From positions 62,001 to 126,000 of the forward strand of contig QZKY01000004.1 of assembly GCA_003605115.1 (NCBI GenBank): a stretch of DNA of 64,000 nt. The letters are read 5' to 3'. The translations under genes and the position numbers were made by a program. The stretch is from Oxalobacter sp. GTDB taxonomy: Bacteria; Pseudomonadota; Gammaproteobacteria; Burkholderiales; Burkholderiaceae_D. Positions 10,985-20,206 of the stretch are shown here, one piece after another. Below the pieces are notes generated by a model. The model searched no databases. It saw only the letters and a program-made list of their open reading frames with translations, and was not told where the DNA came from. Within the stretch, counting starts at the first letter, position 1; each line of letters starts with the position of its first letter.

Positions 10985-11008
10985 GATTTTCCTCTACGCG
11001 GGTGAGGC

Positions 11009-11037
11009 AATATAGCAGAGTTTCATTGGTGCTGCAA
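11009..11037 (-). promoter_or_regulatory. sigma70 promoter of the aroG leader
   Basis: On the minus strand TTGCAG (11037-11032) and TATATT (11014-11009) are separated by exactly 17 bases. The expected start is near 11002, about 18 bases before the leader peptide ATG. Confidence 0.75.
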
Positions 11038-11093
11038 TCTGGCTGTGGTTATTTTGCCAACGAGCTTTCGCCGTTCACTTTTTGCTCGCCTTG

Positions 11094-12557
11094 TTAACCC
11101 GTGCCCCCGACAATCATATCTTCAATCCTGATCGTGGGTTGTCCTACTCCGACCGGCACACTTTGCCCTTCTTTGCCACACATGCCGACGCCAAAATCCA
11201 GCCGCATGTCATTGCCAATCATGGAAACGCGATGCAACACGTCGGGGCCATTGCCGATGAGGGTTGCTCCTTTGACAGGATAGGTCACTTTTCCGTTTTC
11301 AATCATGTAGGCTTCGCTGGCAGAAAAGACGAATTTGCCGTTCGTGATGTCCACCTGACCACCACCGAAATTCACGGCATACAAGCCGTGTTTGACGGAT
11401 TCGATGATTTCTTGCGGATCTTTGTCGCCACCACGCATGATGGTATTCGTCATGCGCGGCATGGGCAAATGCGCGAACGATTCGCGTCGTGCATTGCCTG
11501 TCACGGACATTTTCATCAAGCGGGCATTCATGATGTCCATCAAGTAGCCCTTCAAAATGCCGTCTTCAATCAAGGTCGTGCATTGCGTCGCATTCCCTTC
11601 ATCGTCCATATTCAGGGAACCGCGTCGATCTGGAATCGTGCCGTCATCAACCACCGTCACGCCCTTCGCTGCCACACGCTCGCCAATCCGTCCGGAAAAC
11701 ACACTCGATCCCTTTCTGTTGAAATCGCCTTCCAGCCCGTGTCCGATGGCTTCGTGCAGCAAAATTCCGGGCCAGCCTGGCCCGAGCACCACCGTCTTTG
11801 GACCCGCTGGCGCGGGACGCGATTCCAGATTGGTCAGTGCAGACCGAACCGCGTTTGTGGCGTAGTGTTCCAACTGTTCGTCGCTGAAATGGGCATAATC
11901 CACGCGACCACCGCCGCCGCAGGTTCCCATTTCGCGGCGGCCATGTTGTTCTGCGATCACAGTAATCGATAGGCGAACGAGCGGACGCACATCCGCTGCC
12001 ATCACGCCGTCGCCGCGCGCCACGAGCACCACGTCATACTCACCCGCCAGGCTCGCCATCACTTGCACAATGCGCGGATCTTTTCGCCGCGCCATCTGTT
12101 CAACCTTTTCCAGCAAGTTCACTTTCGCTGTGGCGTCGAGCGATGCCAGTGGATCGTGTGGATGATAAAGCGAGCGACCGCCATTTTGCTTCAACATGCC
12201 CGCCACTTTTACTTTTCCTGCGCCTTGTCGCGCAATCGTCCTGGTAGCGTGTGCCGCTTTGGAAAGCGCAGCTTCCGAAATTTCGTCGGAATAGGCAAAA
12301 GCCGTTTTATCACCGGAAATGGCGCGCACACCAACCCCTTGATCGATGGCGTAACTGCCCGTTTTTACGATGCCTTCTTCAAGACTCCAGCTTTCATTTT
12401 TCGTGTACTGGAAATACAAATCCGCATAGTCCACGCGATGCGCAAACACTTCGCTGAGCGCTTTTTGCAGTTTCGATTCGTCCAGGCCAAACGGTGTCAG
12501 CAGCGTATCTCGTGCGATTGTCAAAATTGCCGGATTGGGGATAAAGGAATGACTCAT
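11094..12557 (-). CDS. tldD: metalloprotease TldD
   Basis: TldD forms a heterodimer with TldE/PmbA and degrades unfolded peptides; some members mature microcins. The 487-residue protein carries the zinc motif HEAIGH followed by GLEGD near the middle, and the family's GGTG-type C-terminus. It lies 30 bases after parB, as the apparent last gene of the mnmG-rsmG-blc-parA-parB run. Its partner pmbA is not in this window. Confidence 0.95.
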   Translation of the reverse strand: MSHSFIPNPAILTIARDTLLTPFGLDESKLQKALSEVFAHRVDYADLYFQYTKNESWSLEEGIVKTGSYAIDQGVGVRAISGDKTAFAYSDEISEAALSKAAHATRTIARQGAGKVKVAGMLKQNGGRSLYHPHDPLASLDATAKVNLLEKVEQMARRKDPRIVQVMASLAGEYDVVLVARGDGVMAADVRPLVRLSITVIAEQHGRREMGTCGGGGRVDYAHFSDEQLEHYATNAVRSALTNLESRPAPAGPKTVVLGPGWPGILLHEAIGHGLEGDFNRKGSSVFSGRIGERVAAKGVTVVDDGTIPDRRGSLNMDDEGNATQCTTLIEDGILKGYLMDIMNARLMKMSVTGNARRESFAHLPMPRMTNTIMRGGDKDPQEIIESVKHGLYAVNFGGGQVDITNGKFVFSASEAYMIENGKVTYPVKGATLIGNGPDVLHRVSMIGNDMRLDFGVGMCGKEGQSVPVGVGQPTIRIEDMIVGGTG

Positions 12558-12587
12558 TGAGGATTTTCTTGAACTATTGCGTAAACA

Positions 12588-13469
12588 TTATTTGCGCAGG
12601 CGGTTGATCACGCCATCGAGTACATCCAGATCGGCAAAATCAATCACCATCTGTCCACGACCCTTTGCACCCATTTTGAACGTCACTGGCGTAGCGAGGA
12701 GATCGGACAGTTCTTCTTCGAGGCGCGCGGTGTCCCGTGATTTTTCTTTTTGACGCTTGCTGCCTGTCTGCGTTTTTTTCGCCAGGGTTTTGGTCACCAG
12801 TTTTTCTGCTTCGCGTACCGACATGCGCTTCGCAATAAGTTGGTTCGCGAGGTTTATTTGCGTGGCACTATCCACCGCCAGCAAAGCGCGCGCGTGCCCC
12901 ATATCGATATCGCCTGCCATCAACATGGTTTGCACCGGCTTGGCCAAATTCAGCAAGCGCAACAAATTGGATACGGCACTGCGCGAGCGTCCAACGGCCA
13001 ACGCCGCCTGTTCGTGTGTTGCACCAAAGTCCGTGATGAGTCGATGGATGCCCTGCGCTTCTTCGAGCGGATTCAAATCTTCGCGCTGTATGTTTTCGAT
13101 CAGCGCCATCGCCGCGGCCGTCTGATCATCTACATCCTTGATCAGCGCAGGCATGTCTTTCAAGCCCGCCATTTGCGCAGCGCGGAACCGTCGTTCACCC
13201 GCGATGATTTCGTACGCCAGGGTACCGTTCTTCTCGCCGACCGGGCGCACGAGAATCGGTTGCATCACCCCTTGTTCCTTGATCGATGCTGCCAACTCAT
13301 TCAGCGCACCTTCATCCATCCGTGTGCGCGGTTGATAACGTCCCGCTTGCAGTTGTGCAATCGGAAGCGTGGTGGTGGTTCCGGGCGGCGCTGCTTCGAC
13401 CATGCTGACGGCTCCCCCCAGCAATGCGTCCAATCCTCGCCCTAATCCTTTTGGTTTTTTCGTTACCAT
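12588..13469 (-). CDS. parB: chromosome partitioning protein ParB
   Basis: ParB is the CTP-dependent clamp that loads at parS and spreads along DNA. The 293-residue protein begins with the GLGRGLDALLG motif (the ParA-activating tail). It then has the CTP-binding box GERRFRAA near 100, a helix-turn-helix around 130-170, and a C-terminal dimerisation region. Two parS sites lie 4 kb away upstream of mnmG. It follows parA by 41 bases. Confidence 0.96.
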   Translation of the reverse strand: MVTKKPKGLGRGLDALLGGAVSMVEAAPPGTTTTLPIAQLQAGRYQPRTRMDEGALNELAASIKEQGVMQPILVRPVGEKNGTLAYEIIAGERRFRAAQMAGLKDMPALIKDVDDQTAAAMALIENIQREDLNPLEEAQGIHRLITDFGATHEQAALAVGRSRSAVSNLLRLLNLAKPVQTMLMAGDIDMGHARALLAVDSATQINLANQLIAKRMSVREAEKLVTKTLAKKTQTGSKRQKEKSRDTARLEEELSDLLATPVTFKMGAKGRGQMVIDFADLDVLDGVINRLRK

Positions 13470-13510
13470 GTCTTTTCGCTTCTTCTTTTGCTTCTTTATT
13501 TGATTCTTTT

Positions 13511-14284
13511 TTAGTTCATTGCCCTGATGCGTTCCAGCATTTCCGAACCGAAATCAACATACGCTTTGGCGCCGCGCGATGTCGGGTCGAAACTCACGCC
13601 CGGCACGCCGTGCGAAGGTGCCTCTGCCAATCGTACATTGCGTGGAATGATGGTTTTAAATACTTTGTCACCAAAATGCTGTTCAAGCTGATCGGAGACT
13701 TGTATGGACAGTGTCATGCGCGGATCGAACATCACGCGCAGCAAGCCTATGATTTGCAGATCGTTGTTCAAATTGGCATGCACGCGCTTGATCGTGTTCA
13801 CCAGATCGGACAACCCTTCCAGCGCATAATATTCGCATTGCATCGGGATGATGACCCCGTGTGCAGAACACAGGCCATTCAAGGTCAGCAAGGACAGCGC
13901 AGGTGGGCAATCAATCAGTACAAAATCATATTCGTCAGAAACTGCGGCCAAGGCTGCCTTGAGTCGGGTTTCTCTGCGATCCATTTCAACCATTTCGATC
14001 TCCGCGCCCGCCAGTTCGCGATTGGCGGGCAATACGTCAAACCGACCTGTTTCGGAGACTTTGCGCGCCTCATGTACAGCAGCCTCGCCAATAAGCACTT
14101 GATAGGTAGAGCGATTGAGCCCTGCCTTGTCGATGCCCGATCCCATCGTGGCATTCCCTTGTGGATCAAGATCAACCAGCAGTACCCGTTGATCCAGTTT
14201 CGCCAAGCCCGCTGCCAGATTCACGGCTGTGGTGGTTTTGCCGACACCGCCTTTCTGGTTGGCGATGCAAAAAATTTTGGACAT
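13511..14284 (-). CDS. parA: chromosome partitioning ATPase ParA (Soj)
   Basis: ParA dimerises on DNA with ATP and moves ParB-parS complexes. The 257-residue protein has the deviant Walker A KGGVGKTT at 11-18, the LVDLDPQGN motif near 37-45, and the Walker B-like VLIDCPP near 118. It has no N-terminal DNA-binding domain, so it is the chromosomal rather than the plasmid P1 type. It follows the lipocalin gene by 35 bases. Confidence 0.96.
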   Translation of the reverse strand: MSKIFCIANQKGGVGKTTTAVNLAAGLAKLDQRVLLVDLDPQGNATMGSGIDKAGLNRSTYQVLIGEAAVHEARKVSETGRFDVLPANRELAGAEIEMVEMDRRETRLKAALAAVSDEYDFVLIDCPPALSLLTLNGLCSAHGVIIPMQCEYYALEGLSDLVNTIKRVHANLNNDLQIIGLLRVMFDPRMTLSIQVSDQLEQHFGDKVFKTIIPRNVRLAEAPSHGVPGVSFDPTSRGAKAYVDFGSEMLERIRAMN

Positions 14285-14319
14285 GTTTTGCCTGTTAATT
14301 TCGCGCTGCTAACTTTTAT

Positions 14320-14886
14320 TTACTGGCTGTGCTTCGTTTTAACCAGCACTTTCACTTCAAATCCTTGTTCGGCTGCCCGTTTCACGCATTCGTCGTAGGC
14401 TTCTTGCGACAGATTTGGCGTGCGGGACAGTATCCATAAATATTTTCTTCCCGGAACACCTACCAGGGCATAGCTGTAATCCGGCGCCAATGCAAGAATC
14501 CAGTAGTCTCCCCACACCATCGGCAACCACGACATCCAGTCCGGAGAAAAACTCACTTTCAGCTTGGCATTACTGACCGTATCCACCACACGGCCAATGC
14601 CCGCAGTTTCTTCATGCATTCCATCATTTTTTCGGCAGCGATTGATGACATCGATTTTCCCGTCTTCGCGTTGTTGATATTCCGCCGTCACGTCACTCTC
14701 GCACTGCTTCTGGAACCAGTTCGGGAAACGCGCAATTTCGTACCATTTTCCTGCATAAAGGTTTAAATCCACTGATGCGACGGGTTTGACCTCTTTTATT
14801 GTTGTTTTGGTCACGTCTTTGTGTTGCCCATAAGCCTGACCCACGACTGTCAGCAGGAACACGATGCTTGCAATGCTTTTTTTCAT
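14320..14886 (-). CDS. blc: lipocalin family protein (Blc-like)
   Basis: Bacterial lipocalins bind lipids or other hydrophobic ligands in the envelope. The start at 14886 gives a signal peptide ([16 protein letters not shown]) and overlaps the rsmG stop by four bases. The lipocalin motif GKWYEIARFPNWF and the late ALVGVPGRKYLWILSR block are present. The mature product is about 168 residues. E. coli Blc is a lipoprotein, but no lipobox cysteine is visible here, so this one is probably a soluble periplasmic protein. Its place between rsmG and parA, joined by an overlap, is unusual for this conserved cluster. Confidence 0.9.
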   Translation of the reverse strand: MKKSIASIVFLLTVVGQAYGQHKDVTKTTIKEVKPVASVDLNLYAGKWYEIARFPNWFQKQCESDVTAEYQQREDGKIDVINRCRKNDGMHEETAGIGRVVDTVSNAKLKVSFSPDWMSWLPMVWGDYWILALAPDYSYALVGVPGRKYLWILSRTPNLSQEAYDECVKRAAEQGFEVKVLVKTKHSQ

Positions 14887-15545
14887 TTTTCGTCCCGCGC
14901 TATCAAAATCAAGTGCCGCTCCGCTTGCAAACCCGGAACATTCAGGGGCCACACACGATCCAAGCGCCAGCCAGGTGGAAGTTGGTTTATTTCCGCTTCA
15001 GGAATGCCCGCTTTCATCGCAATGTAACGACCGCCTTGTTTTAATAAATGATGCGTCAACTGTATAAAATTTTTTAACTCGGCAAAAGCGCGCGATGTAA
15101 TCACATCGTATTTTCCATCCGCTTCGTACTGCTCAACCCTGCCGGTCAGCACTGTAACATTCTCCAAACCGAGTTCGAGCTTTGCCTGGGTTAAAAATGC
15201 GGTTTTCTTATGAACTGTGTCGATAAGCGACACTTGCATCTCAGGCTTTGCTATTGCCAGAATGACACCAGGCAAACCCCCACCTGACCCCACGTCCAGT
15301 ACACGCATCCTTGTTTGGTTCTCTAATTCAAAGGCTGGCAATATGGCCAGGCAATCCAGCAAGTGCTGCCTGACCATTTGCTCAGGATCGCGGATCGCCG
15401 TCAGATTGTAAATCCCATTCCACTTTTGCAACAAATCCAAAAATTTCAGCAATTGGTCTTTTTGCTTAGGGTCGAGCGTCAGAGAAAGCTTTTGCAAACC
15501 CTCCGCCAAGAGTTCCCGGCATTTTTCGCGCGCGCCTGCATTCAT
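14883..15545 (-). CDS. rsmG: 16S rRNA (guanine527-N7)-methyltransferase
   Basis: RsmG (GidB) methylates G527 of 16S rRNA with SAM; its loss gives low-level streptomycin resistance. The 220-residue protein has the SAM motif [12 protein letters not shown] near 84-95 and the ITSRAFAEL motif near 148-156. It overlaps mnmG by four bases upstream and the lipocalin gene by four bases downstream, so translation is coupled through all three. Confidence 0.96.
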   Translation of the reverse strand: MNAGAREKCRELLAEGLQKLSLTLDPKQKDQLLKFLDLLQKWNGIYNLTAIRDPEQMVRQHLLDCLAILPAFELENQTRMRVLDVGSGGGLPGVILAIAKPEMQVSLIDTVHKKTAFLTQAKLELGLENVTVLTGRVEQYEADGKYDVITSRAFAELKNFIQLTHHLLKQGGRYIAMKAGIPEAEINQLPPGWRLDRVWPLNVPGLQAERHLILIARDEK

Positions 15546-17503
15546 TGCTCTTGTGTCTCCGGTTCGCGGATGACAGGGCTTTGCGGAGCAAATCCGACCC
15601 AGTTGTGTTTCTTCAGATAAACCAGCAACAAGGAAATGGCAGCGGGTGTGACCCCTGAAATCCGCGATGCCTGACCCAGGGTTTCCGGTCTTTGCTTCTC
15701 CAGCTTTTGCCTGACTTCTACGGACAGTGCAGAAACGTCCGCGTAATGCATGTCGGCTGGCAAAAGCAGGTTTTCAAAGTTGCGGTGGCGCTCGATTTCT
15801 TTCGCTTGCCGCTCGATATAGCCCGCATACTTGATTTGGATTTCCACCTGCTCGCGCACATCAGTATCCAACTCCCCGTCCGTTTGCGCTGGACGGCCGA
15901 TATTTCGCCCGTCTTGGGTTGTCAGCGTCACCAGATTATCGTATTTCACATTCGGTCGGGTTAATAAGTCTGCGAGTGCATACTCTCGCTCTATCCCTTT
16001 ACCTAAAACGCGTTTGGCTTCTGACTCAGCCAAAATATTCGGATTAACCCAGGTTGACTTCAACCTTTGGATTTCCTTCGCCACCGCTTCGCGCTTCCGG
16101 TCGAACATTTCCCATTGGGCGTCGCCCACGCAACCCAGTGTGCGCCCGATTTCCGTCAGGCGCATGTCCGCGTTATCTTCTCGCAAACTCAAGCGGTATT
16201 CGGCTCGGCTGGTAAACATCCGGTAGGGTTCGGTCACCCCCTGCGTCACCAAATCATCCACCATCACTCCCAGGTACGCTTCACTGCGCCGCGGTGTCCA
16301 GGGATCCTTGCCCTGCGTTTGCAATGCTGCGTTAATGCCGGCCAACAAACCTTGCGCGGCGGCTTCCTCGTATCCCGTAGTGCCATTGATTTGTCCGGCA
16401 AAAAACAGACCGTGGATTTGACGGGTTTCCAGCGTGGACTTCAGGCAGCGCGGGTCGAAGTAATCGTATTCAATGGCATAACCTGGCCGCAGGATGTGTG
16501 CATTTTCCAATCCCACCATGGAATGCACCAGGTCGATTTGCATATCAAAAGGCAGGCTGGTCGATATGCCGTTGGGATAGTATTCATGCGTGTCCAACCC
16601 TTCCGGCTCCAGAAATATCTGGTGGGAGTCTTTATCGGAAAACCGGTGAATTTTGTCTTCAATCGACGGGCAGTAACGGGGGCCGATGCCTTCAATCACG
16701 CCGGTAAACATCGGGCTGCGATCCAAACCGGCCCGGATGATGTCGTGAGTATGTGTATTCGTATAGGTAATCCAGCACGGCATTTGTCTGGGGTGCATGG
16801 CCACATTCCCCATGAATGAAAACACGGGGATGGGATTCAAATCCCCTGCCTGTTCTTCCATGACAGAAAAGTCGATGGTTCTGCCATCGATCCGTGGCGG
16901 GGTTCCGGTTTTCAAACGGCTTTGGGGTAATTTCAATTCCTTAAGTCTGTTTGCCAAACCCACAGACGGCGGATCACCCGCCCGACCACCTGGATAGCTG
17001 CGCATACCAACATGGATTTTTCCATCCAGGAATGTGCCTGCCGTCAAAACGACGGTTTTTCCCGCAAAAGCAATGCCCGCCTGGGTAACAACACCCGTAA
17101 CTTGATCGCCTTCCAACATCAAATCTTCTACTGCTTGCTGATAGAGCCAAAGATTGGTTTGATTTTCCAGTTTTTTACGGATGGCATTGCGATACAAAAC
17201 CCGATCAATTTGCGCCCGCGTTGCCCGGACAGCTGGGCCTTTGGAAGAATTCAAAATCCGGAACTGAATACCAGCTTCATCCGATGCCAAAGCCATGGCA
17301 CCACCCATCGCGTCCACCTCGCGAACCAGGTGACCTTTTCCAATCCCACCAATTGAAGGATTGCATGACATTTGCCCGAGGGTTTCCAGACTATGTGTCA
17401 ATAAAAGGGTTTTTTGACCCATTCTTGCCGAGACGAGCGCCGCTTCTGTACCGGCGTGCCCTCCTCCAACAACAATGACATCGAACTTAATGGGATATAA
17501 CAT
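15542..17503 (-). CDS. mnmG: tRNA uridine-5-carboxymethylaminomethyl modification enzyme MnmG
   Basis: MnmG (GidA) works with MnmE to modify the wobble uridine of several tRNAs, using FAD and a folate methylene donor. The 653-residue protein has the N-terminal dinucleotide fold [12 protein letters not shown] near 11-22. It also has the conserved [11 protein letters not shown] block with its cysteine near residue 280, and a C-terminal helical domain. It is the first gene of the leftward cluster. The 410-base region upstream holds two parS sites. Confidence 0.97.
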   Translation of the reverse strand: MLYPIKFDVIVVGGGHAGTEAALVSARMGQKTLLLTHSLETLGQMSCNPSIGGIGKGHLVREVDAMGGAMALASDEAGIQFRILNSSKGPAVRATRAQIDRVLYRNAIRKKLENQTNLWLYQQAVEDLMLEGDQVTGVVTQAGIAFAGKTVVLTAGTFLDGKIHVGMRSYPGGRAGDPPSVGLANRLKELKLPQSRLKTGTPPRIDGRTIDFSVMEEQAGDLNPIPVFSFMGNVAMHPRQMPCWITYTNTHTHDIIRAGLDRSPMFTGVIEGIGPRYCPSIEDKIHRFSDKDSHQIFLEPEGLDTHEYYPNGISTSLPFDMQIDLVHSMVGLENAHILRPGYAIEYDYFDPRCLKSTLETRQIHGLFFAGQINGTTGYEEAAAQGLLAGINAALQTQGKDPWTPRRSEAYLGVMVDDLVTQGVTEPYRMFTSRAEYRLSLREDNADMRLTEIGRTLGCVGDAQWEMFDRKREAVAKEIQRLKSTWVNPNILAESEAKRVLGKGIEREYALADLLTRPNVKYDNLVTLTTQDGRNIGRPAQTDGELDTDVREQVEIQIKYAGYIERQAKEIERHRNFENLLLPADMHYADVSALSVEVRQKLEKQRPETLGQASRISGVTPAAISLLLVYLKKHNWVGFAPQSPVIREPETQEQ

Positions 17504-17591
17504 TAAACGTAAGCATGAAAGCTTATGGTGATTACAGGAAGCTGGGATTATAAGGTTTTTTTGGATTAGCCAGAATTAACCCTTAAATCTA

Positions 17592-17607
17592 TGTTTCACG
17601 TGGAACA
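17592..17607. promoter_or_regulatory. parS site 1
   Basis: TGTTTCACGTGGAACA differs by one base from the bacterial parS consensus TGTTTCACGTGAAACA. It lies 89 bases upstream of mnmG and 4.1 kb from parB. Confidence 0.85.
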
Positions 17608-17633
17608 AAACCTTTTCTTTTATCCTTTGTTTT

Positions 17634-17649
17634 TGTTTCACGTGAAACA
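17634..17649. promoter_or_regulatory. parS site 2
   Basis: TGTTTCACGTGAAACA is a perfect 16-base palindrome and a full match to the consensus ParB loading site. It lies 42 bases from site 1, centre to centre, a typical local cluster. Confidence 0.93.
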
Positions 17650-17913
17650 TTCCTATTTTTAACCTTGAGCGTTTTTGTTATTAATGTGACGAATAAGTTG
17701 TGAATAAGTTTGTGGGTTGTTTATGGGTAGTTTGTGGCCTTCTTGATTTTTATCAAACTTTAAAAACTTCTACTCAAACCGCTTGGCTTGGTTACAGGGT
17801 TTATGAACCTTATAAAATCCTGTTTTTAAAACCCTTTTACCAGTTATCCACTGAAACACCCCTACTTCAGTATCAATCTTTATATATATAACCTATTTAA
17901 TTAACTAAACAAG

Positions 17914-18960
17914 CTAAACCAACTTCCAATCCAACTTCTCTTTGTAAGCCAAAGGAACAACCACAGAACTACCTAAAGGTAAAGTTGCAGGTATTTCCCA
18001 AGGTTCCTTTTTTAAAATTACTTTTGTTTTGTTTCTCGGTAACTTGTAAAAGTCAGCACCATTAAAACTGGTAAAGGCTTCCAAACTATCCAAAGCATTC
18101 TCTTTTTCAAAAACAGTGGTGTACAACTCCATGGCATGCAAACCAGTGAAGCAACCTCCTGAACCACTGGCTTGCTCCTTATTTTCTTTGGGATGGGGTG
18201 CGGAATCCGTTCCGGCAAAGAAACGTTTATTTTGGCTGGTTGCCGCTTTCACCAAAGCCTGCCTATCTTCTTCTGTCTTTAAAATGGGTAAACAATAATA
18301 ATGTGGCCGTATGCCACCCTGGAATATAGCGTTTCGGTTAAAAAGAAGATGTTGCGGCGTAATGGTTGCTGCAATGAACTCATCTGCTGAATTCACATAA
18401 TCCACCGCCACTTTAGTGCTGAGATGTTCAAAAACAATCCGCAACTCAGGAAAGTCGCGGCGCAAGGGTAAAAGTACCCTGTCGATGAAAACAGCTTCCT
18501 TGTCAAAAATGTCCACCTCAGGATCGGTCACTTCACCATGCAAAGACAAAGGCATACCGTTTTCCTGCATGGCTTCCAAAACCTTGTAGCAATGCTTCAG
18601 ATCGGTCACACCGGCCGCGGAATGGGTGGTGGCACCTGAGGGGTACAATTTCATGGCGTGGACGTACCCGCTTCCTGCGGCCTTCCAAACCTCATCCACC
18701 GAAGTATGGTCGGTTAGATACACAGTCATTAAAGGTTCAAATTGCACAGCTTCCGGTAAAGCTGCCAAAATACGCTCTCTGTAAGCGGTAGCCAATGCAA
18801 CTGTTGTCACAGGAATAGGTAAATTGGGCATGATGATGGCGCGGCCGAATTGTCTGGCGGTTAACGGCAGAACTGAGCGCATGGCATCGCCGTCACGCAC
18901 ATGCAAATGAAAATCGTCAGGACGCGTGATCGTGATGCTTTGTGCAGTTTGATTTGGCAT
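17914..18960 (-). CDS. pyrC: dihydroorotase, PyrC type
   Basis: PyrC cyclises carbamoyl aspartate to dihydroorotate in pyrimidine synthesis. The 348-residue enzyme is of the short E. coli type. Metal ligands are visible as H18 and H20 (HLH), the carbamylated K104, H141, H179 and D252. The gene runs towards mnmG on the same strand and is transcribed divergently from the cobalamin adenosyltransferase. Confidence 0.96.
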   Translation of the reverse strand: MPNQTAQSITITRPDDFHLHVRDGDAMRSVLPLTARQFGRAIIMPNLPIPVTTVALATAYRERILAALPEAVQFEPLMTVYLTDHTSVDEVWKAAGSGYVHAMKLYPSGATTHSAAGVTDLKHCYKVLEAMQENGMPLSLHGEVTDPEVDIFDKEAVFIDRVLLPLRRDFPELRIVFEHLSTKVAVDYVNSADEFIAATITPQHLLFNRNAIFQGGIRPHYYCLPILKTEEDRQALVKAATSQNKRFFAGTDSAPHPKENKEQASGSGGCFTGLHAMELYTTVFEKENALDSLEAFTSFNGADFYKLPRNKTKVILKKEPWEIPATLPLGSSVVVPLAYKEKLDWKLV

Positions 18961-19028
18961 AATTTTCCTTTTCTGACGGTAAGAAAGGTGAAGATTCCGT
19001 ACAGAAATATTATTGGTTAAATAAATAT

Positions 19029-19045
19029 ATACCCTAAGGGGGTAT
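19029..19045. promoter_or_regulatory. inverted repeat, possible operator between pyrC and the adenosyltransferase gene
   Basis: ATACCC and GGGTAT are separated by five bases, 20 bases upstream of the adenosyltransferase start. G/C tracts flanked by AT in inverted order resemble operators of the CsoR/RcnR/FrmR family. The regulator is not in the window, so this is a weak guess. Confidence 0.35.
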
Positions 19046-19065
19046 GTAAAAGAAAAGAGTAAAAA

Positions 19066-19614
19066 ATGGCGAACCGTTTAACGGCGATTGTGACACGAAC
19101 CGGCGATGATGGCAGTACAGGCTTGGGAGACGGCAGTCGTATCGGCAAGGAAAGTGCGCGCGTTCAAGCCATTGGCGACATCGACGAATTGAATGCTTTC
19201 ATTGGTTTGCTATGTTGCGAACTCCTGCCGAAAAAAATGCTGGATGAATTGCCCGGGATTCAGAATGATCTCTTTGATTTGGGTGGAGAGCTCTCGGTAC
19301 CGGGATTCGAGAAAATCAAAATTGAGCATCTCAATAAAATCGACGCCAGTCTGCAAAACTTTTTGAGCCAGCTTCCACCGCTGAAAGAATTTGTGCTCCC
19401 TGGCGGTACGCGTGGTGCAGCGCTGGCGCATGTGTGTCGCACCGTTTGCCGTCGCGCCGAACGGTCGCTGGTGGCCTTGGGAAAAGAAGAGAACGTCAAC
19501 CTCGTTTCGCAGCAATACCTGAACCGGCTTTCAGACCTGTTTTTTGTCTATGCGCGGGAAATTAACCGGCAGGCGGAAAAGGAAGAGGTGTTTTGGGAGT
19601 CAATGAGGGATTAA
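19066..19614 (+). CDS. cob(I)yrinic acid a,c-diamide adenosyltransferase, PduO type
   Basis: This enzyme transfers an adenosyl group from ATP to cob(I)alamin to make coenzyme B12. The 182-residue protein shows the PduO/MMAB N-terminal ATP site TRTGDDGSTGLGDGSR at 11-26, then the GDIDELNA helix. The C-terminal RAERSL and NRLSDLFFVYAR blocks are present. No other cobalamin gene is nearby. Its TAA stop ends exactly at base 19614, where the integron-like cassette begins, so the insertion left the gene intact. Confidence 0.94.
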   Translation: MANRLTAIVTRTGDDGSTGLGDGSRIGKESARVQAIGDIDELNAFIGLLCCELLPKKMLDELPGIQNDLFDLGGELSVPGFEKIKIEHLNKIDASLQNFLSQLPPLKEFVLPGGTRGAALAHVCRTVCRRAERSLVALGKEENVNLVSQQYLNRLSDLFFVYAREINRQAEKEEVFWESMRD

Positions 19615-19678
19615 CGTCTGAATTGAGCGGCCTGACGCGGCTTTTCTCGCGAGGTCTGCTCGAATGATGGGTTGGGGC
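19609..19678 (-). repeat. attC-like recombination site of an integron gene cassette
   Basis: On the minus strand the site opens with GCCCCAAC (19678-19671). Two imperfectly complementary arms follow, near 19665-19651 and 19633-19617, and it ends in GACG^TTAATC. The first box is the exact complement of GTTGGGGC at the other cassette end (20207-20200), which circularisation would bring next to it. About 70 bases with bulged complementarity is normal for attC. Confidence 0.7.
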
Positions 19679-20206
19679 TAACGGTCATTTTGCGGGCGCT
19701 CGCTTCCTTGCCCACGACACCAAGTCTTCTCCATCGTCGGCACCGGCGTAACTAACGTTTTGGCATGTTACCCGCCGCGCATATGGAAGGATCTTCCGCT
19801 GCGCAAGATCTATGCGCCAGACCCGCATAGTAGAAATGGTTTTCCAAGGCCTAGACGAAGCTATCTCGCCAACAACAATGAGTTCGGGATGCGCTGGATC
19901 CGAGCACGAAAACTCGAAATTACGTTCACTGGCAGAAACTACAATTTTGTCCAAGACCTCACCACACTCTTCATCGTTGCTGCGGTAGCGCAAAATCATC
20001 AACGCTTTAGTATTCAACCTCTCTTCAGTGGCCAGAAAAAGCTGTTGCTGCCTCAGCAGTCCTATCCCGAAATATCCTTTTGCCTCCCTCGGACAGAATC
20101 GCCCTTCATTCCCAGACTTCAGGGGTTCTGCCAGTGACAAGCTGCTAAGCCCAAGCAGGAGCGCAAGCGACAAGAGCAATTGCGGACACATAGTGGTTAG
20201 CCCCAA
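19615..20206 (-). mobile_element. solitary integron-type gene cassette
   Basis: The segment is bounded by two G^TT cut points, at 19615/19614 and 20207/20206. It contains one gene with only 15 bases before its start and 6 bases between its stop and the attC box, a layout typical of cassettes. No integrase gene and no second clear attC are present. Insertion seems to have used a non-canonical site GTTAATC right behind the adenosyltransferase stop codon. Confidence 0.65.
19685..20191 (-). CDS. cassette-borne secreted protein of unknown function
   Basis: The 168-residue product has a signal peptide (MCPQLLLSLALLLGLSSLSL, cut near AEP). Its mature part of about 147 residues holds several cysteines: the FCPREAKGY, EECGEVLD, FSCSD and VTCQN stretches could form two disulfides. 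The start at 20191 is preferred because it begins the signal peptide and falls just inside the cassette boundary; the frame stays open further upstream. I do not recognise a family. It is transcribed against the adenosyltransferase gene. Confidence 0.75.
   Translation of the reverse strand: MCPQLLLSLALLLGLSSLSLAEPLKSGNEGRFCPREAKGYFGIGLLRQQQLFLATEERLNTKALMILRYRSNDEECGEVLDKIVVSASERNFEFSCSDPAHPELIVVGEIASSRPWKTISTMRVWRIDLAQRKILPYARRVTCQNVSYAGADDGEDLVSWARKRAPAK

Larger units (their letters stand above)
17504..17913. other. AT-rich intergenic region with parS sites; candidate replication origin region
   Basis: No gene is seen in these 410 bases between pyrC and mnmG. The region holds two parS-like palindromes. 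A perfect DnaA-box match to TTATNCACA lies on the minus strand at 17699-17707, and a near match TTATCCACT at 17844-17852. A very AT-rich stretch runs at 17880-17905 with an alternating TATATATATA. In E. coli and several other bacteria oriC lies next to mnmG. dnaA is not in the window and only two boxes are visible, so origin function is a hypothesis. Confidence 0.4.
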
